From: Isoetes taiwanensis
Lineage: Eukaryota > Streptophyta > Lycopodiopsida > Isoetales > Isoetaceae
Length of the DNA: 64,000 nucleotides
NCBI GenBank assembly: GCA_021234155.1
Contig: JAJEKV010000078.1
Location: forward strand, 2,234,001-2,298,000
Direction: 5' to 3'
Of this stretch, positions 26,831 to 38,206 are shown one piece after another. How positions within the stretch are numbered: the stretch's first letter is position 1; each line of letters starts with the position of its first letter. A program made the position numbers and the translations under genes. The notes under the pieces are model-generated. The model was given only the letters and a program-made list of their open reading frames with translations. It was not told the DNA's origin and searched no databases.

Positions 26831-27700
26831 ATAATAACAGGGGGTTTTCTTTGTGTTTTTGTACGTTTTTCACTAAGGTTTTCCTATGATTTCGTGATGT
26901 ATTCAAATGGATGTACTAATGCGTACATCTAGGGTGCACCATTTCTGAGCCATTGATTTTAGCCTTTTTTTTTTCCAATGGTCAACAACCAATGGCTCAC
27001 AACAAAAGCCCTTTTTTTGTGCGTGTGGTGCATAATGGGCACATGAAGGGCAATTGATTTTAGCCTTTTTTTTCAATGGTCAACAACCAATGGCTCACAA
27101 CAAAAGCCCTCTTTTTGTGTGTGTGGTGCATAATGGGCACATGAAGGGATTGAAGGGCGCATGTAGTGCAGTTCCCCGCCGGCAACACATTTCTTATCAT
27201 AACTTTTGATCCAGAGCTCTGTTTGAGATGATTTTTATTGCATTGGAAAGCTCTCTCCGAGATCTTTTTGATAGTGTATGATATGAATATGTTTGGTTAA
27301 GTTATGTATGCTATAACAGCAATTTTTCGGCCGGGATTGGTAGGCTTTCACATCCTACCAGCTGATTAATACAGGATTGCGCTATTGGATATTGTTTTAT
27401 GGCTCATTCCGAATGAAGCTTGCAAAAAATTACCATGCATTTTTAGATTTTGAGGCAGTTATTAAGCAAATTCCAAGGCTTCTAGATCCTTGTGCTAACA
27501 AGCAGAAAAGTCTCCCACTTTGATTTCTCACCACAAGAATCCAAGCACAATTTCATTAATTATGGACAATACCTGAATTTATGGACCATTTTTTAGTACA
27601 CTTGCATGAATGACTCTTTTTCATACACTAGTTGACATCCCCTGCGAGTGCTGCATATGCCTCAAAGCAAATGCACGTATATTAATAGTATTAGGTATCT
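26831..27700. other. No gene; includes a ~100-bp tandem duplication
   Basis: At 26952-27148 a unit starting 'attgattttagcc' and ending 'acatgaaggg' is present twice (period about 101 then 96 bp), including the phrase 'ggtcaacaaccaatggctcac'. The remainder has no recognisable coding sequence. Confidence 0.6.
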
Positions 27701-27779
27701 TCTTCGTGTTTGATGGCTCCCAAAGCGTAGTCGATAGTCTCGGTTCTATCGGTCGGTCACTTGCGCCAAGCTGGCCTCC

Positions 27780-30672
27780 ATCTCTTCTTCCAAAGAATTG
27801 GCATAATTAGGCTGGGTAGACTTGGTTCCTCACCGGGATTGGCTCCCACCAAGTCACCGTAATAGTCTCAAAGTTCTCTTTCTTATCATCCATTTGTGGC
27901 TCCTCGGTAGCTAGGCCCACCCAAGTTGGACCACATCGAGATCATCGTGCCATATAATAGACATACCTTTCTTCAAATCTTTGTATGGATTGAATTCGGG
28001 TACGGTTTGTCCTTCCAGGGGGCCGACATAAGGAGGAGTGATAGTAGCAATTGGCTCCACCACTCACGACTACATCGGGTGGAGCTCGCGCTTGCCCTAG
28101 TACGTGGCGTGGTCATTATAAGTGCCTTACGTCATGGCTGATGTTCCCGCTTCTTCCAAGAGTTTCATCCAATATTCAATCGTGGGCGTGAACTGTGTAT
28201 GAAAGTACTTGGTCATTTTCGGAGCACCCTTATTACTAGTTGAACAAGCAACCCAATGCAATATATGCTTGTGGATCTTTGTTTCATAGAAGCAGCCAAG
28301 GTCCTTCACCGATTTCTTGGGAGGAAGCGACTTAGGATATCCAAGCGGCATCATGGGCTTCCCCGTCCTCCTTTTCTTTCCACATCTTTATTCCACCAGC
28401 AGGCAACCAATCCAAGTAAGTGGGTCGAGTTTTGTAATACATGACTGGCCAATCACCATTCATAGCGAATCTGAAAGTTAGAGGGGTGGTATGACCTGTC
28501 AATCTATCATCCCCATCTGGTATGTAGCCTTCTATAAAACCCTTCCAATCCGGAACTTTGTCAACAACATAGGGCACAGGTGTATTCAAGTTGCATTTGT
28601 GGAATTCATAAAGTAGTTCTGGCATTGTGAGCACCTCAGCCTTCTTTAAAGATGTGGAGAAGTTACCAAACAAGGCATCGATATCATCATGTGTATGACC
28701 GGGCATCATGAACCCTAGCTCAATCTCTTCAAACACACCAAGATATACTAGGTAAGAAAGATAGGAGAAGACATACCTATTCTTGTTCCGTCCCGGATCG
28801 TTGTCTAGTCTAGCAAAAATAAAGTATCTTGGGCAGAGGCTTCAATGATGGTCCCTCTGCCTGTGGCAAATTAGCAGGTATGCTGCTATTGGATAGTGAC
28901 AACTTTGACTCCAAGGCCGTGGTGTCTCGCAAGGAGGACACCCATTTTGGAGCAGATGATTCAGGCACTGACAGGTGGCCTCCTGCATACTCGTGCCCCA
29001 TCTCTAATCTCTTCAAGATGCTATTCAAAGAACCTACATGGAAGTTAGAGTCATCTGGCCATAAGTCCAGGGCAAAGTTTCCATAGCTTCCATTTCCATG
29101 ACCGTGAGTCAATGCACCAGTCAATGACGTTTTGAGCTTGTCAAGTCTCCAGAGAGACTTCACAAATTGTTGCAAGTTTGGAATCATTGTTTTAAGCTTT
29201 GATCCATTTTGTCGTGAATAATACAAAGATATTGGCCGGGATACAATGGGAGTATAATCTCCACGACCAAGATCGTGTGCATGCGACACGGGCCTGCTCT
29301 AGTCTATGCGCTCTTCTTTCATCATGCAAAGATCCTCCTCTCCTTCATCTTTGGTCTTCAGTAACTTTGTACGAATCACCTCACACGTATCGCACTAGGA
29401 GAATGCAATTTTCTTTGCGATACTGACATCCCGGAAGCTCCGCCTCCACGTTCTATGAAAACCTATCGGTGATACCTTCTTGCTAGTCAATGCCACAACC
29501 TCGGCATTAACCTCTTCTAGAATGCTGGACTTGGTAAACATTGCAGGCAACTTCCTGACGTTCTCTCTTATCCCCTCCTCGTTTCTCCTGCTGCGGTGGG
29601 GCAAGGATTCACAGTTTTCCCTCACAAACATGGAAAACACGGCCTCACATGCCAATGTCGAGGAGCGAGGCTTCAAGGTGCCACAATTACCATGTTCGGC
29701 CTTCCGTGCACCCTCAAGGAATTGGGCCTTCCATTTCAGATATGCCGACTTTGAGATCCCGAGACCAAGATACCACGCCCTTTCGCAAACGAGATTCCCT
29801 TGCAGCACTAGTCGTCCCACTCTTCGACCTTTCATGTTGTTGCCGAACATGTCATAAACAAAAGTAACCCTATCACTTGATTTCATGGCAAGGAATTCCT
29901 TTCGCATGTTAACAACTTGGTTCGTAGAGAACTTGACGCAACACCTATTCTTGCAGCACAAGGTCCTCCTGTACCTGAGGATAGCATTCTGAGTGGTGAT
30001 ACGAGCAAGCTTTGGTGGCCTTACAACCTTCCTGGGCTGTCGGGAATGAAAAGTGTAATGTCGTTTCTCATAATTTGGGTGCTTCTGATGCTCTGAGCTC
30101 CCTTGGCTGGACACTATATCTGCTTCTTGTTGCGGAGCTGCGGTCAATATCTTCGAGACCTTTATTCCATCAACACGGACGAGGTCATTGTTCCATCTGA
30201 CGAGCATCCCGGTTTTGGCGGTACCGCAAGCAACCCCGGCAACGGATGTTCACTTCAGAAAGGGAGGGAAACCTTGATTCTGAATAACTCCCACAAACTT
30301 GAAACCCGGAAACTGGTCACAAACTGCATCATCGGGGCCAGTGAATGAAATGAACCCCTTTCCGGCGACAATGGAGTCGCAGGAGTGCCATATCTCACAA
30401 TCCTTTTCAAGAAGGGTATATCTTGTCGGCGTGGTTGTGTTCGATCCTTTCCCACCTCTCGTCCTACTGCCTTTTTTCGATGTCATTAGCGACGACTCAC
30501 GAGCATCTTCACTTCTCCAGAGAACGAATGAGCCCCTCGCTTCCGCTATTGTGTTTGCATCTGGAGTTGGCCAAGGAAGGGTATGGTGGCCTTGAACACT
30601 TCCTCCACACCCCTCGCTCACTACTCCATTCGGTATTTCCTTGAAGTGGCATTGTGTCATTTTGCCCCACAA
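27780..30672 (-). pseudogene. DUF7869-type protein gene, probably transposon-derived
   Basis: Reading 30672 to about 27780 in changing frames gives a coherent large protein. In order: a region with HHTLPWPTPDANTIAEARGSF (about 30600); RTLCCKNRCCVKF (about 29960), the Cys-rich start typical of the family; LVCERAWYLGLGISKS; CDTC (about 29388); SLYYSRQNG; LDNDPGRNKNRYVFSYL (about 28805-28755); GHTHDDIDALFGNFS (28700-28656); and a C-terminal part with TVTWWEP. The D-N...NKN.Y and GHTH.DID motifs are hallmarks of DUF7869, found in many copies in plants, animals and algae. A transposase role is my inference from copy number and layout. In-frame TAGs follow IAFS and ERID, and several frameshifts exist, so this copy is dead. 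Confidence 0.65.
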
Positions 30673-30813
30673 CTCCCTTTGCTACTAGATGTTCATGAAG
30701 GAAGAGATACACAACCTGCACAAGGATTTCAGCAGTGTTAAAATTAAGTAAGGAAGACGAGAAAGCAATGCAAAGGACATGGGGGATGGCCATTCAATGG
30801 TTACACGGACAAT

Positions 30814-31205
30814 GAAATTGGGCGGGTGCCCATTTTGACATATGAGGTCCTTAGATTCCCCTTGTTGCAAATTGGGCGGCCGCCCAATTAGAACCGAATG
30901 AGGCGCTTATATAAGGTTAGTATTGATGCAGTCAGTGTCACACTGGGTACAATAAAAGGTTCTCGCTCTGAACAGGCCATGATCGCAGACAAATTGGGCG
31001 CCCAATTTGGTCGTGGTGTAGAAGAACCGTAAGAAGGTAGAAACTTCGGCCCAATTTAGGCGCCATCTGAAAAACACATTTGAGTGACAGAGAGTGGTAA
31101 AACGAGTTGGGGACCCGCCCAATTTGCCCACGTTGGGAGCTTCTTTCAATGTAGGAAAAGGCACAATAGGCACAACTTGAGATACAGGGCCGCCCAATTT
31201 GTCCC
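30814..31205. repeat. AAATTGGGCG palindrome cluster 1
   Basis: Three palindromes and several half-sites: a variant at 30814-30835, a perfect 20-bp palindrome at 30870-30889 (AATTGGGCGGCCGCCCAATT) and a perfect 18-bp one at 30991-31008 (AAATTGGGCGCCCAATTT). Single arms occur near 31050, 31115 and 31190. No ORF is supported here. Confidence 0.85.
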
Positions 31206-32735
31206 TTTGTGGAGATGAACTTGAACGAGGCAGACACTAAAATACCCCCTTCCATTGAGCTACCGTAACAAATAAAATCGAGCTACGGAACAAATACAAT
31301 CGAGCATTGGAAGGGCCTGACTGCAAACAAGGGTGGACTTCTTAGGAAGGTTCTTGGGGACAAACAAACGAGCATGGAGAAAACAGCAAGCACACATGCC
31401 CTGCACACCAATTTCAGGAAAAGGAAGGACTGCATCGAAACTTAGAGTATATGTAAATGTGACAGTAGATGTGAAAGTCCAAACTTCATAACTGTGACCA
31501 AACTACCACCCCGGTTCTTCTTCGTTACCAACCAAAAATTTGTAAAGGCGTGAATGATGAGGAGTGAATCAACAGCGCCCATCGAAAAGGCGTGAATGAA
31601 GAGGTGTGAATGAACAAAGCGAATGAAAAGGCGTGAATGAAGAGGACACACATATCCTTCAGGTTAGTTTCATGGCAATTACACATCGAGCTAGGGCGAC
31701 AAACTAACAGAGAGCAGCACAAACCTTTGGAGATTTTGTCGCCATGAGTATGAAGTGCTGAAGATCTTTGCGTCTTGAAGAAAAGAGAGTAGCCAAACAG
31801 AGCAGAAAAGAGAGTAGCCAGAAAATCAAAAGGTTTGATGCGCATTCACATTTAAACACAAATTCCCCAAATTTTTGAATGTAAATTCCCCCTATTTTCG
31901 AACTGAAATGTCCCCCTAATTTCGAACTAATATGTCCCTTACAGAACTTTTAAACATAACTTCAGCCTAAAATGCGTGGGACACGTGCATGATTAAAATT
32001 AAAGTTGGGCGGGCTTTAAATGACGGATTTGAAATTCAAATTCTCTGTGCTTTTAATAATGAGGTCCACAATTAATTCCTCTCACTCGAACCTATCAACG
32101 GTCCATTTTTATTTGAAAAGCCCAATTTCTTACATGCACGACACTTGTCTTGCGTGCATGAAAGGTCCACAGCCCTTTAAAAGCACTTCATTCTCCTCGA
32201 CTGCAGTTGTAGAAAATTCTGTGCTTCTTTGGCGTTTTCTGCTCCGCTTAACACTGTCGCCTTCAGATTTTTTATCCACCAAACTCATTCTCGTCCCTAT
32301 CCTTGGCTTAGACTATCTTCCCGAACCACCGGTATTTGGCCCGGATCGAGCACTTGGCGCTGGTATTTCTCGACTTCTTGTCGCCTTCTTTGTTGGCCTT
32401 CCTCCGTTGAGTGTCCTATCGCCTTGGGAACGCACGTACACCAAGGAATCTTATCGATTGATGGCATCTCGCCCCACCACAGGAGGCAAAGGTTCACTTG
32501 GCAGTATCTCTGAGCGCCTGCCTGATTGAGTATGCCATATCATAAACCTCGGGGTATCCCACCTTTGCTTTGAGGAAATTGGCCTCTGGCTGACAAATTA
32601 ACCTCTTCAAGATGCCTCACTGGTCCCCACAAATGCATATATCCGTCTTGAGAACTTCATAGGGCACCCAATTGCTTCCCCGAGGAGCTTCATTTTGCAC
32701 AACATTGGCCTTTTTTTCTCCAAGGCTACCCTTCC
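31206..32735. other. No clear gene; minisatellite-like pieces
   Basis: At 31257-31306 a 24-bp unit (gagctacggaacaaataaaatc) occurs twice. At 31541-31640 'aaggcgtgaatgaagaggtgtgaatga' recurs about three times. At 31860-31935 'aatgtccccctaatttcgaact'-like words recur. On the minus strand near 32690-32640 the peptide LLGEAIGCPMKF resembles LLFGITSQCPMKF on the plus strand near 33230, so parts of this stretch may be an inverted, decayed relative of the next ORF. Confidence 0.45.
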
Positions 32736-32738
32736 ATT

Positions 32739-33049
32739 AAATTGGGCGCCCGCCCAATTTACTCGAGGGGTATCTTAACTATGTTCAACTTCACTCATGT
32801 GCAATAGAACGAACTTCTCCATCGCACTAAATTGGGCGGACGCCCAATTTACTCTAAGGGCACCACGACTTCCTTCAGCCGGCGGAAGACTTGGGCAGGA
32901 GTGAGTGGGCGCCCAATTTGTGTCGTGAGATCCGTTCAAATTGGCTCAATTTGGCCTCTATGATCCAACCGTCTCTTCAGCCCCAAGTCTCACCATGACT
33001 GTTAATGGTTTCACCATGGCCCGGCAAAGGAAATTGGGCGGCCTAATTT
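32739..33049. repeat. AAATTGGGCG palindrome cluster 2
   Basis: Perfect arms at 32739-32760 (2-nt centre CC) and 32829-32850 (centre GA), plus degenerate members near 32906, 32938 and 33031-33049. The two best copies are also flanked by T on the left and A on the right, lengthening the stem by one pair. Confidence 0.85.
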
Positions 33050-33129
33050 CAAAGCAGAGTCTAAATTCCCCATGAAATTTTTCTTGGGCGGTGTTCTAAC
33101 ACTACTTTCCGTTGTGTAGGAATTATTAT

Positions 33130-33761
33130 GGCGCGAACAAAGCGGGCATCGCGAGTTCCCCGTCCCGCACCCGTGATTTTAGAGGCTATAGCAAGAGAGG
33201 ATCTGAGGAGCGAAGAAGAGAAAGAACTGCTTTTCGGCATCACCAGCCAGTGCCCCATGAAGTTTTGGGCGGTTCTTTGAGGAATGGTGCTTGGTGCATA
33301 GAGATAGGGAATATTCACCACGGGTCTCGGACAAACCACCTCAAGGATCTTTTGCTTTTGGCAAGAAAGGGACGGAAAAATGAACTTCGGCGGTATCGTC
33401 ATCGACATGGAGGTCTCGCCCGATAACAATGATGACTTCGATCGATGTTGAAGACACCGTAGATCGGGCTTTCGTCCGTTATAAGGTTCCACTTTCTAGC
33501 TATGAGGCATGTATGATGCAGGCAAGTATGAAGGAAAGCCCACAATCTTGCGCTCATAGAGGATGGGTGCTAGACTCATATGAAAGTTTAGAGCGCTCAG
33601 GGATCAAATCAAGAACTCGATATCTTGATGGCTACTTACCGTTTGTCGAAAGGGGATATTAGAACACAAGCAACAGGTCGAAGCTTTGTTTAACGGAGTA
33701 TCAAGGCAAAAACCAACCCAAAGTATACGATACTAAGTGGCTTAAGTCTAGATACAAGAAG
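33130..33761 (+). pseudogene. Unidentified ORF, left part, split by LTR element
   Basis: An ATG at 33130 opens MARTKRASRVPRPAPVI and ELLFGITSQCPMKFW, then the frame breaks. A second frame from 33429 (MMTSIDVEDTVDRAF) runs through one TAG (about 33660) to WLKSRYKK at 33761. There the Ty3/Gypsy element is inserted. The same frame resumes at 44957 with GETAQAQAPMETTAKK. I recognise no family. The histone-like MARTK start is coincidental. Confidence 0.45.
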
Positions 33762-34339
33762 TGTTAGTCCTGTGCCTCCTGGTACAGGACTATTCATGCA
33801 CACGACAGACCAAGTCAAGTCCAAGGATCCACAGCCAGGCACGGGTCAGCCGTCAAAGGCCCAACAGAAGACCACGCAGACAAAGACCACGCCAGGCGTC
33901 AAGAGGCGGCCTTCCAGACAAGTGGCGGCCCGTCACACTTCGTCAAGATGATGATTCGTGCACTTCAAGAGGCACCGCCAAATTCCTCAAGAAATCAGTC
34001 GGCCTCCTTCCGTGAGCTCCGCACCGAGATCGGTCGAGTGTCTATATTGGGCCAAAGGCCATTGTACTATATATATGAGTAGAGCTAGCGCTCTAGTTTT
34101 TAGATGAGTTTTTGAGTCTTGTCTCATTTCAGTTTTCTCTCGATTCGAGAGCTCATGTATCTTCATTGACATCAAGAAAGCTCATTGTTGTGATCTCATT
34201 GTTCTCTTTTGTTTTCGCTTCTCTTTTCCTTGTTTTTCTTGCAAATCCAGCGTGACATAGTCCCCAGATTCTCCTGTTAGATCAAGGGTCCTCCGCGGAG
34301 AGGGGCTGTCTTGCGAGTTCCCCCAACCTGCCCTAAACA
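33762..34339 (+). repeat. 5' LTR of Ty3/Gypsy element
   Basis: Starts TGTTAGTC and ends CCCTAAACA. A TATA-like 'actatatatatgagtag' lies at about 34064-34080, a plausible start region for the element transcript. 'tttttcttgcaaatcc' and the 'gttctcttttg' tract follow, as in the 3' LTR. Confidence 0.92.
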
Positions 34340-34358
34340 CCGCCGCTGCCGGGTCTGA
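34340..34358 (+). other. Probable primer-binding site (degenerate)
   Basis: Directly after the LTR, CCGCCGCTGCCGGG resembles the plant Gypsy site TGGCGCCGTTGCCGGGGA, complementary to a tRNA 3' end (tRNA-Asp type). The first bases are changed, so the call is tentative. Confidence 0.45.
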
Positions 34359-34463
34359 TCTTTCTTTTCTTTCCATCATATGCGCCGAGGTTTCACTCTG
34401 AAGAACTTCTTTGCCAAACGGCTGACCGAGTGCCATCAGCGACGAGGCTGTTGAGGGATATGT

Positions 34464-35990
34464 ATGACAATCGCTTATGATATTGAGGGAGGTGCATTAT
34501 CCGCTCCGCGGCCTCGATTGGCACCTCCTACCCCTCGTGCTCATTCTGACCAGGGGTCCCCCTTATGTGTCGTCATTGTTCCCAACCCAATCTCCACAAC
34601 ATACCCCCGTTCCATTACGCCTCATTATTTCCGGACTCACGGCGGCACCTATATCAATATTCCCTCGGGCCACACACCTCTCCCATCACAACCTTCTTCA
34701 CCTCCTGCGGGGATGGGTTACCATCAAGTGTCCTTTGGCCCTCCCCATGTTCCGCAATTTCAGTCTTCTCCATCTTTTCAAAGACGCGCTCTTCCTGTTT
34801 ACCAAACCACTGATCTCAAGCCCAATGAGGAGGGCTCCCAAGGCCCTTCTCCACCAGATCTTACCTTCTATGGACCCCCGAGTTTTTCAGTCCCACCCCC
34901 TTGCACTCAATCTCAGGCGGTTCCACCTCTCTATGCTTACGCATATCCTCAACCCAATCCACTGCCTATGCTCAAGTTCGCCTTCATCTCCCACTCATAA
35001 TTTGAAGTCAACTTATCCCACTTTTGGCAACATTAAAGGCAAACCTGCGGATCGAGTGCTTGGCACACATGGAGGAATTTGAAGCCTTGGCCATTACGAA
35101 TGGTCATGCGTAGCCCCAACTTAAATTTCATATCTTTTCGACCACGCTCAGAGGCACCCCTCATCAGTGGTTAATGGCCAATAAGAGTCACTGGAAACAA
35201 AGTTGGCAAGAAATGAAAACTGCCTTTTTGTCTCATTACGGCACCACGGATGATGATCAATTACTCCTCAAAACAACTCAATGACCTTCCGCAAGAGCCC
35301 CACGGAGTCTGCGGGGGATTTTTGCGGACCGTCTTCACATTCTTGTCGGCAAACTCCGGGAGTACCCCCACACAAAGCGGATCCTCGTCCGGTTTTGCGG
35401 CAGGGCCTTCCTCCCGCCATTCGACTCATGGCGAGAATACACCGTCCCAAATCTCAGGAGCGGCCATTGAATTGGTCAATCACTTTCGGTCAATGTTTCT
35501 TCTCGGGGTGTTGCTCTCAAGGAACTCCCTTTCATGCCCCCCGTCATGGTTCCCCAGAACTCTGTTCAGCCTCAGCAAGCAAATCCACAACGAGCTCACA
35601 TCTAGTGCACTATTTGTAAATATCAAGGTCATCTGGCAAATGAATGCAACTCCTTCCATGGACCTCCTCATTGTAAAAGATGCAATATGTGCAATCACGC
35701 CACGGAAGAATGCACTTTCGTTCTCATCCTACACCTTTTCGCAATAAAATGGTCTTTCAAGTCCGGACCACCCCTCAACAACGGCCGGTCATATCAGCCT
35801 CGGCAATATCAAAATCAACAACCGCATGGTATCAACAAACACAAAGCAATCTCGGCAGCCCGCGGGGACAAGGCAATGCGTCCTCCCTTTGATCCTTCAA
35901 AGGCTCAATGTTATCATTGTCATGAATGGGGTCACACCACCACGGCGTGTCCTCAGGCTTCCTCAAGTTCAAAGTTCAACTTCCGGGTTC
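34464..35990 (+). pseudogene. gag: gag with three CCHC zinc knuckles
   Basis: A Pro-rich N-terminal part (34464-35000) precedes a gag core with FHIFSTTLRGTPHQWLM and SWQEMKTAFLSHYG (about 35125-35245). Three zinc knuckles CX2CX4HX4C lie in one frame: 35606-35647 (C-TI-C-KYQG-H-LANE-C), 35672-35713 (C-KR-C-NMCN-H-ATEE-C) and 35909-35950 (C-YH-C-HEWG-H-TTTA-C). Gag forms the particle and the knuckles bind the RNA. A TAG stands just before the first knuckle (35603-35605), and the frame shifts near 35270, so gag is broken. Three knuckles rather than one or two is unusual for plant elements. Confidence 0.8.
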
Positions 35991-36120
35991 AAATCAACCA
36001 GGCTTACGTCCGTCTCATGGCTTATCAACTCGGGTGGCCAACGGTAAATGGGGCCCTAGTCTGTTTTGCGAAAAGCCTCCTCGACCGCCTCAACAGCGGC
36101 GTCCTCGGCAAAGCTGCGTC

Positions 36121-36984
36121 TACTTCAATCCTATGGATCAACAAGCTCGGGAGGAGATTTGTCGGGCTCTCAACCCTCCTGTCCCAGCCCGGTCTAACTG
36201 TTGGTCTCGTTCGCGTTCCGGGGCTTCAACCTTTGACTATCATTCGCCACGACACCCAACCCGGCTTTTCTTTGTGGAAACCATCCCTCATGAGGATGAC
36301 AAAAAAGTTCACTTCGCACCTGATCTTGACAAACTTATGCCTCACGTCATGCCTAAAGTGAGACAAAGTATTCTGAAACTCATGCAGGCTGCGGAAGGTC
36401 GAACCTTGGCAAATGTTCACGCCACCACCCGGGCTCAGCAGCGTCAGGCAGCACCGTCATCATCCACCAGTGCACGCTCTCAGCCATATCCAAATATTGC
36501 TGCTGAGGTCGAGCTTCTCAAAGAAGTCTCTGCTTCTTTACCACAGTCCCCAGCTCCATTGGACCCTGCGGACCCTTTTTCACATGTCCCATTGGAACTT
36601 CAGGAAGAACTTGCCAAGATCAAGATTCCTTTGAGCCTGGCCACCATTTTGAAACTCTGTCCGGCTCTCAAAGATCAGTTACCTCTTCCCACGGTTCTGG
36701 TTGGAGCTGTTGCAACTTCAACACCCACGGTGCATGCCACGGTGGGCAATCAGCACATCAATCATGTCCAAATTGATGGTGGTAGTGCCGTCAATCTCAT
36801 TACTGATAAACTCAGGAAGCAATTGGGCATCAAACAATTATACCGTGCCCCTTATGACATCAAGTTGGCAAATGGCCATATCACGCGTCCTCAAGGTGTC
36901 ACTCCTCTTCTCCACATCAGCATTGGTGATCTCAAATTCCCTTTGGAATTTGGTGTTTGGAAAATTTGGAGAGGATCACGGTGA
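36121..36984 (+). pseudogene. Retroviral-type aspartic protease region
   Basis: The open frame from 35926 to 36984 carries VQIDGGSAVNLITDKLRKQL with the Asp codon at 36775-36777. DGGS takes the place of the D-S/T-G triad and is a form seen in several plant Gypsy lineages. Upstream is a spacer with FAPDLDKLMPHVMPKVRQS and a Pro/Ser-rich linker. The protease cleaves the gag-pol product. The frame ends early at 36984, where pol should continue. Confidence 0.7.
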
Positions 36985-37589
36985 CTATGAAATCTTTGGT
37001 TGGACGACCTTTTCTCCGGACGAGGCCAAGAGTATTCATTCTTGGGCCACGGACCAACTTGTTATCACCGATGGCCATCTCAATGCCACCATGGATGCGA
37101 AATCACCAACCGATCTCTCACGAGAATCTGAACCTTCCATCTCATCACGACTGCGAAGAAGCACAAAATATTTATCATGTTCAAGCTCCTCCAGTAGTCT
37201 CCCTCTCTCATCTTACCACGGTATCTTTGATCCACGGGGTGACATGGCGCCGATCGGGACAGGGCTGTGGCGGCTCTTTTTGGACCCTTACCCGGCTTCC
37301 CTCGCAATGCATTCAATGTCTTGATCATTTTTCGACCCAATTCATTCTTGGTCGGTTGATGTTCATGCCGTCATGAAGCAACCCTTACTTGATGGCCTTC
37401 AGCGACCTCTTTTCTTCCGACGCAAAATCACGGCTCCTCCCGAATCATGCTTCACCTCACGCTCATCAGGGTTAGGGACCGCGGAGGTTGTTCCTCACAT
37501 TCAAACTCCTGGCGTGGAAATCGTGGACATTGGAAACAATCAACCCGATCCTGGCTTAGGCGCTAAACTTCCACCGAGGCCTATAAAAG

Positions 37590-38206
37590 CCTTGTACTGT
37601 GGATTTTGTTCAAGAAATTCAAACATATTTTTACTTGGAGCTACAAAGACCTTCGAGGGTATCAAAAAAGAATTGGGGAACTCACCATTCCTACCAAATC
37701 GATGCAAGACCAATCTAGCAACGACGATGGCTCAACCCAAATTACCGACCGCGTCGGTGAAATTGACAAACTCTTGGTCTGGCGGCCCGATTTATGAGGT
37801 CAAACATTACGAATGGGTGAGCCCCATCGTCATTGCTCTCAAACACAATGGTAAGATCGGCGTTTGCGTGGATTACTGAAAAACTCAATCAAAACAGCGG
37901 GCGTGATCACTTTCCGCTTCCCTTCAATTTCCCGGGTTTTGAAGAAGTTCTTTGGTCATGAGATGTACTCTTTCATGGATGGTTTTAAGGTATAATCAAA
38001 TTTCTAGTAAGCAAGAAGATCAACTCAAAACCACCTTCACCACCCCCGTAAGTCACTTTTGCCTACAAGGTGGTCCCTTTTGGTTTGTCAAAACTCTCCT
38101 TCAACTTTTCAACAAGCATCATGCTCTCGTCTTTCAAGACTTTATGAAGGATAAACCTTTTCTTCAGATCTTTCAAGATGATTTTTACGCCCTCTGACTA
38201 GATCAT
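37590..38206 (+). pseudogene. pol: Reverse transcriptase, decayed
   Basis: Pieces in order: FKKFKHIFTWSYKDLRG (37606 on), EWVSPIVIALKHNGKIGVCVDY (about 37813-37878, ending at a stop), YSFMDG-like and YNQIS near 37970-38000, and the catalytic-site variant IFQDDFYA at about 38168-38190. The usual Y/F-x-D-D is FQDD. Each piece is in a different frame. It would copy the element RNA into DNA; here it cannot be translated as one protein. Confidence 0.8.

Noticed and set aside
33130-33145. Histone H3-like start MARTK
   Set aside because: Similarity ends after the first five residues; what follows is not a histone.
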